Part shown: piece by piece, positions 1 to 9,056 of the stretch | Layout: each line of letters opens with the position of its first letter | Numbering within the stretch: the first letter of the stretch is position 1 | NCBI GenBank assembly: GCA_000830315.1 | Contig: CP010426.1 | Location: forward strand, 506,743 to 562,359 | Reading direction: 5' to 3' | Length of the DNA stretch: 55,617 nucleotides | Source: an archaeon GW2011_AR20 | GTDB taxonomy: Archaea; Nanobdellota; Nanobdellia; SCGC-AAA011-G17; GW2011-AR20 | The notes under the pieces: model-generated | Databases searched by the model: none | The model's input: the letters and a program-made list of their open reading frames with translations, nothing else | Told to the model about the DNA's origin: nothing | Made by a program: the position numbers and the translations under genes

Positions 1-17
1 TATATATCTTATTATAT

Positions 18-245
18 ATGCCTAATGTATCAACTATACAACTAAACGAAGAAGTTATAAACCAACTTAAAAAAGTTAAAGAGTATCCCAGACAGACTTA
101 TAATGAACTTTTATTTAAAATGACTAAGATTTTTATTGAATTAAAGAAAAGAGATCAATACGATAAATTTCTACACGAAATACAAAAACTAAAAATGAAA
201 GAACTTTGGAATAATAAGGAAGACGAGGCATGGGAGAATGTATGA
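18..245 (+). CDS. Putative antitoxin of a PemK/MazF-type toxin-antitoxin pair
   Basis: A 75-residue acidic/basic mixed helical protein that ends inside the start of the next gene (8 nt overlap), the usual antitoxin-then-toxin order. The N-terminus (polar strand followed by EEVINQLKK) resembles short DNA-binding antitoxins of archaea, but I cannot assign ribbon-helix-helix with certainty. The role is inferred mainly from the overlap with a recognisable PemK-like toxin. It probably binds and neutralises that toxin and represses the pair. Confidence 0.6.
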   Translation: MPNVSTIQLNEEVINQLKKVKEYPRQTYNELLFKMTKIFIELKKRDQYDKFLHEIQKLKMKELWNNKEDEAWENV

Positions 246-546
246 ATTTGGAGAAGTTATTAATGCAGAAGTTCAATTTACAGACACTTTTGAAACTAAA
301 ATAAGGCCAGCAGTAGTTCTTTTTGAAGAGTTAGGCAACATTGTAATTATTGGAATAACTAGTAATCTAGAGATGAAAGGCATTCCCTTAACAAAAAAAG
401 AGGGGGCTATAAAAGATAGTGTAATTAAACTTAATTATATCTTTACTATTTCTGAAAAGATGGTTAAGAAGTCTTTATTTAATTTATCGAAAGAAAAGAA
501 AAAAATTTTGTTTGACGAAATAACAAAGAGGTTAAGAATAAATTAG
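238..546 (+). CDS. PemK/MazF-like endoribonuclease toxin
   Basis: A 102-residue protein with the PemK/MazF pattern: an N-terminal GEVINAEVQF strand, then KIRPAVVL (the conserved RP-V segment) near residues 21-28, then an IIGITSN strand near residues 37-43. The family cleaves mRNA at short motifs and acts in the cytoplasm. Its ATG lies within the last codons of the preceding antitoxin gene, so the two are translationally coupled. Length matches the family (about 100-120). The C-terminal half is more divergent than in well-studied MazF proteins, so activity is not certain. Confidence 0.75.
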   Translation: MYEFGEVINAEVQFTDTFETKIRPAVVLFEELGNIVIIGITSNLEMKGIPLTKKEGAIKDSVIKLNYIFTISEKMVKKSLFNLSKEKKKILFDEITKRLRIN

Positions 547-562
547 ACGAGTTTTAGCAAGT

Positions 563-570
563 TTTAAATA
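563..570 (+). promoter_or_regulatory. TATA box of the SMC gene
   Basis: TTTAAATA ends 25 nt before the ATG at 595, and no SD precedes that ATG. The spacing implies a leaderless transcript starting at or next to the start codon. Confidence 0.5.
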
Positions 571-594
571 TCTAACTTTTAACTTAAATACAGA

Positions 595-3276
595 ATGACA
601 ACGATAAAAAAACTTAGATTACACGGTTTTAAGTCATTTGCAAAGCTAACTGAATTAGATTTTAGAGAGGATTTCTCAACAATTATCGGGCCAAACGGTT
701 CCGGCAAGAGCAACTTATCAGATGCAATATGCTTTGTTTTAGGCAGATTAAGTGCAAAAAGCATGAGGGCGGAAAAGGCTTCAAACTTAATTTATAATGG
801 GGGCAAGAACAATCAACCGGCTAAAAATGCAGAAGTCACAATAGTCTTTAGCAATGATAAAAACGAATTTCCGATGCAAGACAAGGAAATCAAGATAACC
901 AGAATAGTAAAACAAAACGGCCAGTCTGTTTACAAGATTAATGATAACACGGTTACGAGGCAGCAGATTTTAGATTTATTGGCGAGTGCAAAGATAGATC
1001 CCGATGGTCATAATATCATCCTCCAAGGTGACATCGTGAAATTTATGGATATGCATACTGAAGACAGGCGTGAAATTATAGAGGAGATAAGCGGAATTTC
1101 GATTTACGAGGATAAGAAGCATAAAGCAATGCTGGAATTGCAAAAAGTTGAAGAAAAATTAAAAGAAGCAGATATAATTTTAACAGAAAGAAGTGCCCAT
1201 TTGCGTGAATTAAAAAAAGACAAAGATCAGGCAACCAAATATAAGGAATTACAGAAGTATATCAGGGAGAACAAAGCCACTTATTTAAATGTTTTAATTA
1301 GCCAGAAAGAAAAAGAAAAAGTTCATATTGATAATGAGATAGAGAAGGAGAACTCAAAGAAATCAAAAATTCAGGAAGAGATTGATAAGACTAAAAAAGA
1401 AATCGAAAACAAAAGAAATGAAACTAAATCCTTAAACCAGGAACTTATCTCCCGCGGCGGTAAGGATCAGGCAGAATTGCATCATAATCTGGAAGATGTT
1501 AAGACTGAATTAACAAAAAATACAACAAGGTTGGAATTTTTGCAGAATGAGATTACGAAGATTAAGAATAGAAAAGAAACTTTGAAGAGCAACATACAGG
1601 ATATTGATTCTAGGATAAATGAATTTGAAACGCAAAAAAAAGAATTTGAAAAAAAGAAGTCTAGTTTAGAAAAAGAAAAGAGCAAAGCCAGAGATCCTGA
1701 ATCTGAGAAATCAAGATTGATTAATTATGTAATTCATAAGGTCAAGGAAATGAATATTGACGGGGTTTATGGTACCTTGGGGGATTTGGGGAAATCTGAT
1801 AGCAAATATTCGATGGCCTTAGAAGTTTGTGCTGGCCCAAAGTATAACTCTGTTGTTGTGGAAGATGACAAGATAGCGGAGCAATGCATTAATCATTTAA
1901 GAAAAAACAGAATTGGAACCGCTATTTTTTTGCCTTTGAATAAGATTAGAACAAATGAATTGCGTCCGGAATTTAGGCCGTTGCTTAAAACACAGGGGGT
2001 GCATGGTCTGGCAATTGAACTCGTCAAATTTAATCCAAGATTTAAACAAGCTTTTATGCACGTTTATGGCAATACAATTGTTGTTGATAATATAGAAATA
2101 GCAAGAAGAATCGGCATTGGTAGAATAAGGATGGTTACATTAGAGGGCGATTTAATTGAAACTAGCGGGGCAATGATTGGTGGCTTTAGACGCAGAAGCA
2201 TGCTCGGCCTGGATAATCTAATGCAGGTTGAAAGCGAGATAAGAAATTTAGTAAGCCAGGAAAAAATATTAATCACAGAAAAGGATAGGACATTAGCGAT
2301 ATTAAAAGAGCAGGACAAGGAATTAGCAGAATTTGAAAATGAAATTAAATCTTTAAAGGAAAACGTTAAGAAAAACAGTGAATTAAGGGAAAACCAGGAA
2401 AAATTAGAAAAGAAATTTTACGAAGAGTTTAAGGATTTGGGAATTAAAAGGGACAAATTAAATGAGCTTATACAAGAAAAGGAAATTTCCCTGATTAAAT
2501 TAGAGGAAAGCATCAGGGTAATTGAACAAGGGGTTAATGAGATTGCTTTAAGAAGGGCAAGAACAGTGGCAGAATTTGAGGGCTTGCAGAAAGAATTTGA
2601 GGAATATAAAGGAGAAAAAATCATCAGAAAAAGCAATGTGCAGGAATTGCTTGACACCATAAGAAAATCCGAATTTGATTTACAAGCAATGGGAAATGTT
2701 AATTTAAGGGCATTAGAAGTTTATGAAGAAATTGAAAGGGAATATGCCAAATTAATTGAGAAAAAAGAGAAATTGAATTTGGAGAAGCAGGACGTGTTCA
2801 ATTTAATGAATGAAATTGAGAAAAATAAAAAGGATTTGTTTATGAGGACATTGAACGAGGTAAATGACCATTTCAAGAGGATATTTTCAATGCTTTCCAC
2901 AAAAGGACAGGCGTTTCTTGAACTCGAGGATAAGGAAAGCCCGTTTAATGCAGGGTTGGATATAAAAGTTAAAATAGCTGGAAATAAATATCTTGATATC
3001 AAGAGTTTATCCGGGGGAGAGAAGACATTAACTGCTTTAGCTTTTATTTTTGCAATACAGGAATTACAGCCAGCATCATTTTATTTATTGGATGAGGTAG
3101 ATGCTGCCCTTGATAAGCATAATTCCGAAAAACTATCCAAATTAGTTGCGGAATACAGCAAAAAAGCCCAGTATGTCATGATAAGCCATAATGATAATAT
3201 TATTACAGAAGCTAACCAAATTTATGGTGTAAGCATGCAGGAAGGAGTAAGCAAGGTCATCGGATTAAAGATTTAA
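595..3276 (+). CDS. smc: Chromosome segregation protein SMC with short coiled-coil arms
   Basis: Structural maintenance of chromosomes ATPase for chromosome compaction and segregation. Walker A GPNGSGKSN is at residues 32-40; a first coiled coil runs about 165-370; the hinge about 375-530 (INYVIHKVK... to GAMIGGF); a second coiled coil about 540-745; the ABC signature LSGGEKTLTA near 805; Walker B LLDEVDAALD with the catalytic Glu near 834. Head, hinge and head order is complete. At 893 residues it is far shorter than typical SMC (about 1,150-1,200); the loss lies in the arms, roughly 200 residues each. No scpA or scpB follows; the next gene is convergent. Confidence 0.95.
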   Translation: MTTIKKLRLHGFKSFAKLTELDFREDFSTIIGPNGSGKSNLSDAICFVLGRLSAKSMRAEKASNLIYNGGKNNQPAKNAEVTIVFSNDKNEFPMQDKEIKITRIVKQNGQSVYKINDNTVTRQQILDLLASAKIDPDGHNIILQGDIVKFMDMHTEDRREIIEEISGISIYEDKKHKAMLELQKVEEKLKEADIILTERSAHLRELKKDKDQATKYKELQKYIRENKATYLNVLISQKEKEKVHIDNEIEKENSKKSKIQEEIDKTKKEIENKRNETKSLNQELISRGGKDQAELHHNLEDVKTELTKNTTRLEFLQNEITKIKNRKETLKSNIQDIDSRINEFETQKKEFEKKKSSLEKEKSKARDPESEKSRLINYVIHKVKEMNIDGVYGTLGDLGKSDSKYSMALEVCAGPKYNSVVVEDDKIAEQCINHLRKNRIGTAIFLPLNKIRTNELRPEFRPLLKTQGVHGLAIELVKFNPRFKQAFMHVYGNTIVVDNIEIARRIGIGRIRMVTLEGDLIETSGAMIGGFRRRSMLGLDNLMQVESEIRNLVSQEKILITEKDRTLAILKEQDKELAEFENEIKSLKENVKKNSELRENQEKLEKKFYEEFKDLGIKRDKLNELIQEKEISLIKLEESIRVIEQGVNEIALRRARTVAEFEGLQKEFEEYKGEKIIRKSNVQELLDTIRKSEFDLQAMGNVNLRALEVYEEIEREYAKLIEKKEKLNLEKQDVFNLMNEIEKNKKDLFMRTLNEVNDHFKRIFSMLSTKGQAFLELEDKESPFNAGLDIKVKIAGNKYLDIKSLSGGEKTLTALAFIFAIQELQPASFYLLDEVDAALDKHNSEKLSKLVAEYSKKAQYVMISHNDNIITEANQIYGVSMQEGVSKVIGLKI

Positions 3277-5667
3277 CTATTTTTTCTTTCTTCTTGGTTT
3301 TTCTTCAGCGTCTTCTTCAAAGAAATCAACAATTTGCTTCCAGTAATTTATTATTAATATTAATAGAATTAAAATGATTAATCCGGCGATTATATAAAAT
3401 TTGTACGTGTTAAGGAAGTTTAATACCAAACTTAATTTATCCGAATAAGTTCTAAAGTACCAAAATAAGACTATTAAAATTAAAATTAATAAAATCCATC
3501 TCCCTATCTTCAATGGCTCTCCTTCTTCCGGCTCTTCTTCAAAAAATTTAACTAATTTTTTATGATAACCAGAACCAAAGAATAATATTAGCCCGACGAT
3601 AACGATAAGCCCAATCAGCAAGGTGTATCTATAATTGTAAATTTTATTCTTTACATTCTTGAAGTAATCTATTTTTTGGGGTTCCTCTCGAGGTTTATTA
3701 ACCTTGATTATAGGGTTTCCGTCTTTGTCAAAGCTTTTTAAAGATAAAATTAAATCTGTCTTGCCATCATTGTCTAAATCAACTTCCTCTGTTTCATTTA
3801 AATCAAGCAAAACCAATATTGGGTCTGACTCAATTGATACCGTAACTGTATTATTTGTAACCTCTAATATTTTTAATGAATGTGTTTCATTGCCAAAAGC
3901 AAATTTTACATTCTTGCTAATTAAATTTTCTCTGCTTATATCAATTAATGGCTCTAGTTCGGTTGTAGCACCCAAATCAAAACCTTTGATAAAATTAAGC
4001 AGACGCTGCCATAAATTTAAAACGTTTGTTCCCAAACCGGTTTTTCCTTCTCCAATCTTAATATTTATTGTTTTACTATCTAGTACCCCGGCATTCTTTA
4101 AACTGACAGTTATATCTGCTTTATAATTTCCTCCCTTCGTATTATAAGGCGGGGCAACATATAAATAAACTATCTCACTTTTGCCAGGCTCAATGGTTAT
4201 TGTGCTTGGATTTAATTGTGAGAAAGAGTTGGCATTTCCGCTTAAACCAAGCTCATAAACAGCTAATTCTGCCCCAACATTCTTAATTATTATTGATGTA
4301 GTGGCGCTAGAATCTGCGTTGACTTCTAAATCCTGAACCTGAACTTCTGGCTTGTAGCATTGTTCTCTGCTTACCAAATCTAAATCAAAATTATCTTCGC
4401 TAGAAACCCTGCTTGAATCAAGGGCTACAGCCCTAAATTTTATATCATATCTTTGCGCAGTTATATTCTCTCCTGGACTAAATTCAAGTTTGATATTTTC
4501 GCTTGTTCCAGGCGGCAAAGTTAAAATCACCGGGTTTATATTGATCCAGCCCTGACTGCTTTCAATTCTAAATTCTTTTTCAAATTCTCCCAAGTTCTTT
4601 ATGTTTGCTTCATGAACACTCTTCCCGCCAAGACAAATTCTATCCTGCCTTGTTAATAATTCCAAAGAAATATCATTGCACTTCCTTACATTAACCTTAA
4701 CCTTAATGTCTTTGCTTATTTTGCTTTCCTTGCTCTTAACGTTTATATTGACATCAAAATTGCCCTCTACCTTATAATCTGGCAGGAAAACTAAGTTGAC
4801 CATTCCAGATTCTTTAGCTTTGAGATTTAGTTTTGTCAGATGCAGACTAGCCCAAGCAGGTCCTGTGATGCTTAAATCAAATTCATTATCTAGATCAGCC
4901 ATATTCTCTATTGTTATTGGAATTATCTCGCTTGAATGTTCGCACATATTTACGAATTCATTGTCAAATCTGACATTAAAATCAAAACAACTGTTAACTA
5001 TAACGTTAGAATCAAAACTAGCAACTGCATTGCTAGTTAGTGATCTAACCGTTATTGTGAATTTATTTTCGCCAAAATCGCTTCCACATGGAGCATCCAA
5101 AAATGCAACAATTTCTTTATTTTGACCAGGCATTAAAGCAAATTCGCCCTGGCTTAATTTTACCCAAGGAGCAGCTTTACCGCTAATCTCAACCTTATAT
5201 GCTTCCTGGTAAATTCCATTATTCGAAACAATGAAATTATAAGAATCTTGAGTACAGCCGCAAACTTCCTTGCTTTCTGTTCCTGTGATAACAAGATTAT
5301 GACAGTCAGGAACATTTATTTTGTAATTAAGCTGCTTGACTTCATTTCCGCTTGTCACAATTAAATTTAGATTGTAAAATCCCGAATTAGAATCGAATTT
5401 TGGGGTAACATAAATGTAAACCAATTTATTCTCATTGTTTAGGGTGAATCCTTGTGGCACAACAACGGCCCATTTTGCAGCTGTTCCTTCCAGATTAACA
5501 TTAAAGCTTCCTGTACCAAAAACATTCGCATTTAATAATATTATAGAGCTTGGACAAACGCTCTTTTCCAATTCCTCGGAATCTAATTCAAAAGCGTTAA
5601 CCGGATTAATAAATAGCAAAGATATTAGAAAGATGAGTATAATTATACCACTTTTTTTATTATTCAT
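3277..5667 (-). CDS. Secreted surface protein with tandem Ig-like domains and C-terminal membrane segments
   Basis: A 796-residue exported protein. Residues 1-25 form a signal peptide (lysines, then a hydrophobic stretch ending near NAFELDSEE). About five tandem beta-sandwich domains of roughly 100-110 residues follow, with recurring phrases such as PG(T/K)SE.., VNV..C and single Cys residues near domain borders; this resembles the NEW3/COG1361-type surface domains common in DPANN archaea. Three hydrophobic helices lie at the C-terminus (near residues 680-780), ending in an acidic stretch and a KPRRKKK tail that should stay inside. The ATG has a GGGGG-type SD upstream. Likely a cell-envelope or adhesion protein; the function is not known. 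Confidence 0.75.
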   Translation of the reverse strand: MNNKKSGIIILIFLISLLFINPVNAFELDSEELEKSVCPSSIILLNANVFGTGSFNVNLEGTAAKWAVVVPQGFTLNNENKLVYIYVTPKFDSNSGFYNLNLIVTSGNEVKQLNYKINVPDCHNLVITGTESKEVCGCTQDSYNFIVSNNGIYQEAYKVEISGKAAPWVKLSQGEFALMPGQNKEIVAFLDAPCGSDFGENKFTITVRSLTSNAVASFDSNVIVNSCFDFNVRFDNEFVNMCEHSSEIIPITIENMADLDNEFDLSITGPAWASLHLTKLNLKAKESGMVNLVFLPDYKVEGNFDVNINVKSKESKISKDIKVKVNVRKCNDISLELLTRQDRICLGGKSVHEANIKNLGEFEKEFRIESSQGWININPVILTLPPGTSENIKLEFSPGENITAQRYDIKFRAVALDSSRVSSEDNFDLDLVSREQCYKPEVQVQDLEVNADSSATTSIIIKNVGAELAVYELGLSGNANSFSQLNPSTITIEPGKSEIVYLYVAPPYNTKGGNYKADITVSLKNAGVLDSKTINIKIGEGKTGLGTNVLNLWQRLLNFIKGFDLGATTELEPLIDISRENLISKNVKFAFGNETHSLKILEVTNNTVTVSIESDPILVLLDLNETEEVDLDNDGKTDLILSLKSFDKDGNPIIKVNKPREEPQKIDYFKNVKNKIYNYRYTLLIGLIVIVGLILFFGSGYHKKLVKFFEEEPEEGEPLKIGRWILLILILIVLFWYFRTYSDKLSLVLNFLNTYKFYIIAGLIILILLILIINYWKQIVDFFEEDAEEKPRRKKK

Positions 5668-5708
5668 TAGTTAAACCCCCATTAAGCTACTTTCGAGAAG
5701 TATAACTT

Positions 5709-5724
5709 ATATATAAATATTATG
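5709..5724 (-). promoter_or_regulatory. TATA region of the surface-protein gene at 3277-5667
   Basis: On the minus strand this reads an AT-rich TATA element (ATATTTATATAT), about 45-55 nt before the ATG at 5667, leaving a short leader that holds the GGGGG SD. Confidence 0.45.
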
Positions 5725-5772
5725 TTTTAAAATTAAAATAAAAAAGAAAAAAAGACTTACTTAGTAGTAAGT
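5722..5772 (-). terminator. Hairpin plus U-rich tract ending the gene at 5761-7041
   Basis: ACTTAC (5755-5760) and GTAAGT (5767-5772) are inverted around the stop codon. On the minus strand the hairpin is followed by a long T-rich run (complement of 5722-5754). Archaeal terminators are mainly U-tracts; this has both a hairpin and the tract. Confidence 0.5.
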
Positions 5773-7041
5773 TTGTTCTGGTTCTTCTTTGCCTCTTAGC
5801 TTGTTAACTGCCAAGATTATTCCTAATATTACTAAAACAACTAGCAATACTATGAATCCGACTTCTAAACCACTTCTAAAGCTTGAGGTTGTTGCAACTT
5901 CCTGACCATCTACATTAGCTTGTAATTGTACTTCCTTGACTACTGTGTTTCCTTCCTTGACTCTTACGCTGAATAATTTGTTTCCTGAGTCAGCATCTTC
6001 TTTTGCTGAGACAAATACAAATGCTTCTCTGCTTGAGTCTGCTTCAACAGTTAATGTGCTTGGATCAGCCCTTGCTGTTCCAAATGCTTCTGCTCCAGCA
6101 ACTTCTAATGTTAATGTTCTTGCCTCGCTTCCTAAGTTAGCTAATGAAACCTTATAAACAACGCCTTCACCAGCTTCAACATCTTTGACTTTTTCAACTA
6201 CATCTACGATTAATTCCTCTGTAACTTGAACCGGTGTTTTTCCGCTTGTTACAGTCAATGGATATAATCTTTCAATGTAATCGTGTCCTCTGTTGTACTC
6301 AACTCTTACTAATACATTATAATTACCTGGTTTTACTTCGCTTAAATCAAGGTATAATGATTCAGTTGATTCTGAACTGTCTTCTTGCGAAGCATCATTA
6401 GGGTCTGTTGCACGCAAGTCATCCAAAAACGTTCTTTGTGAAAGTCCTAATTCTGGAATTGCTGCAATAACTCTGACATCATTCTCATCCTTATCCCCTA
6501 AGTTTTCAACCCTTACTGTAATAAATAATGGCTGATCACTTCTTACATTTAATCCAGGGTTAAATATTACATCAACAAAATTCAAGTTTCTTCTTTGTTT
6601 TGCAATTCTTAATGTGTACACTTCTTCATCATCACCCGCTGCTAATTTATCAGATACCTTCACATGTAATGTATATTCTTCAGAAGCATCTACATCTTCT
6701 GGTATCTTGAGAACTAAGTTTTTAACATTTGTGACACCCGCATTATTCATGTCAAATAATTCTGTTGAATCCTCAATATCACTGTATTCATAACCTTCAA
6801 TCCATGCTCTAACTCTTACATCATTAGCCGAAACATCGCTCCTGAATTCAACTCTAATGCCCACACTATCTCCTCTGTCCACTTTAAGGATAGGTGATGT
6901 TAGTGGGACTCCCACAGGCGTCATATCTACACCGTTAACCTCAACTCTATCAATACTATACGTTGCGTCAACATTTGTTGCGCTTGTTGCAAAAATTAAT
7001 GCAACTAATAAAAATAATATTACACTTAATGATTTTTTCAT
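5761..7041 (-). CDS. Secreted beta-sandwich surface protein with C-terminal anchor (S-layer-like)
   Basis: 426 residues from the chosen ATG at 7041, which begins a clean signal peptide (MKKSLSVILFLLVALIF) and has a GGGGG SD; the longer reading frame adds 12 residues that fit no signal peptide. Several immunoglobulin-like beta domains follow (VRVEN.G, GNYNVLVRVEYN, KVSLANLGSEARTLTL). One C-terminal membrane helix (GLEVGFIVLLVVLVILGIILAV) ends in a short charged tail. No cysteines are seen, unlike the neighbour at 3277-5667. A strong BRE/TATA promoter and a hairpin terminator isolate it as its own transcript. High Ala/Val/Glu/Asp content and the strong promoter suggest an abundant envelope protein; the S-layer role is inference. 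Confidence 0.7.
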   Translation of the reverse strand: MKKSLSVILFLLVALIFATSATNVDATYSIDRVEVNGVDMTPVGVPLTSPILKVDRGDSVGIRVEFRSDVSANDVRVRAWIEGYEYSDIEDSTELFDMNNAGVTNVKNLVLKIPEDVDASEEYTLHVKVSDKLAAGDDEEVYTLRIAKQRRNLNFVDVIFNPGLNVRSDQPLFITVRVENLGDKDENDVRVIAAIPELGLSQRTFLDDLRATDPNDASQEDSSESTESLYLDLSEVKPGNYNVLVRVEYNRGHDYIERLYPLTVTSGKTPVQVTEELIVDVVEKVKDVEAGEGVVYKVSLANLGSEARTLTLEVAGAEAFGTARADPSTLTVEADSSREAFVFVSAKEDADSGNKLFSVRVKEGNTVVKEVQLQANVDGQEVATTSSFRSGLEVGFIVLLVVLVILGIILAVNKLRGKEEPEQTYY

Positions 7042-7108
7042 TTTATATTTAACCCCCTTGAAATTTGTTTTAATCATAATTTGTTATTATTTTTAAGTTA
7101 TTAACTTA

Positions 7109-7125
7109 TTTATAAACCTTTCGGT
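7109..7125 (-). promoter_or_regulatory. BRE/TATA promoter of the surface-protein gene at 5761-7041
   Basis: On the minus strand the site reads ACCGAAAGGTTTATAAA: a BRE (CGAAAG) next to a TATA box. It is the best archaeal promoter consensus in the window and recurs upstream of several other genes. It predicts a transcription start near 7085 and a leader of about 45 nt. Confidence 0.75.
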
Positions 7126-7135
7126 AACAACTTTA

Positions 7136-9055
7136 TTAGTTAATGTAAATATAACCATACCTGCTGGATTTAAAAGCTTTACTAATTGCCTCAACTTTTA
7201 TAATATGCCTTCCTTTCTCAATATTTTTTAATGGGATAAATCTCCATGTTCCTTGATGTATATCTAAATCAAATTTTTGCTTGATTATCTTTCCTGTGCC
7301 AGCATCAGTAATTATTATATCAAGCTCTTCTTCCCTGTTTCCGTTGTTATCCAAATGAACTAAAACACTCAAATCGTTATTATCCTGCTTTAATATAACA
7401 TTGCTTATCATGAAATCATGTCTTTCTCTTCCAAAAACAGTTATGCCTTGTGTTAATACATTTATTATAAATGCTTGGTCTGCAAATCCGCCGTTATTAT
7501 CAGAAACCCTTACAACCACATTATAATCTCCTATTGTGGTTGGAATCCATAAGATTAATCCCGTGCTTACATCTATATTCATTCCTAAAGGAGACATTGT
7601 TAATGAATATGTTAATAGATCATTATCAGGATCAAATGCTTCTACATCATAATTATATTGTTGGTATATTGCAGAATTTGTTATAGGAACACTTGTTATT
7701 ACAGGATTGTTGTTTGTCTGAGGAATTATATTATTTACGCTAAATAAATTAATAAATCCTGTTGCAGTATTCCCATCGTCATCTGTTGCTATAATTCTTA
7801 ATTGATAGTTTGCATTTAAAATTTGTGTCGTATCCCATAAAAGTGCTCCATCGTTATTGTCTTGCGAATCTTCTAGCGTAATCCAATGCGTTAATGCTAT
7901 TCCGAATAAATTTAATACCCTGCTTAAAATTCTGTTGTTTGAATTATCTGGATCGCGGTATTCTATTTTAATATCCAGTGTTTGAGGATTTTGGTCCGAA
8001 TCAGTAGCCTGCCATAATATATTATACATTCCAGAAATAACTTCATTTTCTACCGGTGCTATAATATTAATATTTGGCGTAAATTGATTGTCTAAAGTGA
8101 ATAGAACAGTGTCTATTGCAGGATTGCCCTGATCATCAATTGCAGTAACCCTCAAAGTATAATCATTTGCGTTGCTTAATCCAGCAGTATCCCATGTAAA
8201 TGTTCCATCATTATTGTCTTGTCCTGTTTCTAAAGCTTGCCAGGGATATCCATTGTAAGTGTATTCAATCATCATATCTAAGGTATTTGCTGGTTGATCT
8301 GGGTCAGTTGCTGTCCAGATTATATCATAAATTCCAGAAACTGCTTCATTTTGCTGTGGTGCATTTATTATAACATTCGGGAAATTATTTGCTGTAATAT
8401 CATTTACTGTAATTATAATATCTTCAAAATCTGCAAATTGCCCGTCTGATGCAGTAAACCTTACATTATATGTTCCGGATTGGGTGAAGCTAGGCATCCA
8501 TGTGAATGAACCTGTTCCATCGTTATTGTCTGTAAAAACAGCACCCTGTGGTAAAGCATTTGTTGTTAATGTTAAAGAATCATTATCTTGGTCAGTTGCT
8601 GTAATTGTGAATTGTAATAATTGCCCTTCATCAATTTGTTTGTTTCCAATTAAGTTTAATATTGGTGCATTATTAAAGCCACGTCCAATTTGCAATGTTA
8701 ATATTGTTGAATCAGCATCATTAACCGCATCTGTTCCATCTATAATAATACTATATCGGGCATTGTTTATATAATCTGCCTGTGTAATAAAGTAACGGTC
8801 TGAAACAAGATTGTTGCTAGATGTTGAATCAACAAAAGTTTTAACCAGATTTGTGTTTATATCATACATCTTAACATTATATTTTATTAGCGGATTAATT
8901 GAGAATAATGCAAAGTCAAAGTAAACTTGGTCTCCATCATTAATATTAATTGAACTCAATCCATTTTGAAATTCACCATATGTTGTTATTGCACTTGCTG
9001 TATTTATGACTAATAAAAACGATACTAATAATAAAAATAATCTTATGATTTTCAT
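7136..9055 (-). CDS. Secreted multidomain cadherin/Ig-like repeat protein
   Basis: 639 residues from the ATG at 9055, which starts a signal peptide (MKIIRLFLLLVSFLLV) one base after the stop of the upstream gene. At least four beta-sandwich repeats are visible: two putative-Ig/cadherin-type domains with D.D.D calcium-like motifs (ATDQDNDSLTL, EAFDPDNDLLTYSL with a GLILWIPT strand) and two related domains carrying NEAVSGIYDIIWTATD / NEVISGMYNILWQATD and QDNNDG. A final domain (about the last 100 residues) lacks the repeats. There is no C-terminal membrane helix, so it is probably released or held by another envelope protein. It is translationally coupled to the barrel-like gene at 9057-10568, suggesting joint function at the surface. 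Confidence 0.7.
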   Translation of the reverse strand: MKIIRLFLLLVSFLLVINTASAITTYGEFQNGLSSININDGDQVYFDFALFSINPLIKYNVKMYDINTNLVKTFVDSTSSNNLVSDRYFITQADYINNARYSIIIDGTDAVNDADSTILTLQIGRGFNNAPILNLIGNKQIDEGQLLQFTITATDQDNDSLTLTTNALPQGAVFTDNNDGTGSFTWMPSFTQSGTYNVRFTASDGQFADFEDIIITVNDITANNFPNVIINAPQQNEAVSGIYDIIWTATDPDQPANTLDMMIEYTYNGYPWQALETGQDNNDGTFTWDTAGLSNANDYTLRVTAIDDQGNPAIDTVLFTLDNQFTPNINIIAPVENEVISGMYNILWQATDSDQNPQTLDIKIEYRDPDNSNNRILSRVLNLFGIALTHWITLEDSQDNNDGALLWDTTQILNANYQLRIIATDDDGNTATGFINLFSVNNIIPQTNNNPVITSVPITNSAIYQQYNYDVEAFDPDNDLLTYSLTMSPLGMNIDVSTGLILWIPTTIGDYNVVVRVSDNNGGFADQAFIINVLTQGITVFGRERHDFMISNVILKQDNNDLSVLVHLDNNGNREEELDIIITDAGTGKIIKQKFDLDIHQGTWRFIPLKNIEKGRHIIKVEAISKAFKSSRYGYIYIN

Positions 9056-9056
9056 T

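Noticed and set aside
3704-4126. A 140-codon frame opposite the surface-protein gene
   Set aside because: Antisense shadow of a well-supported coding gene with a signal peptide; no promoter or SD.
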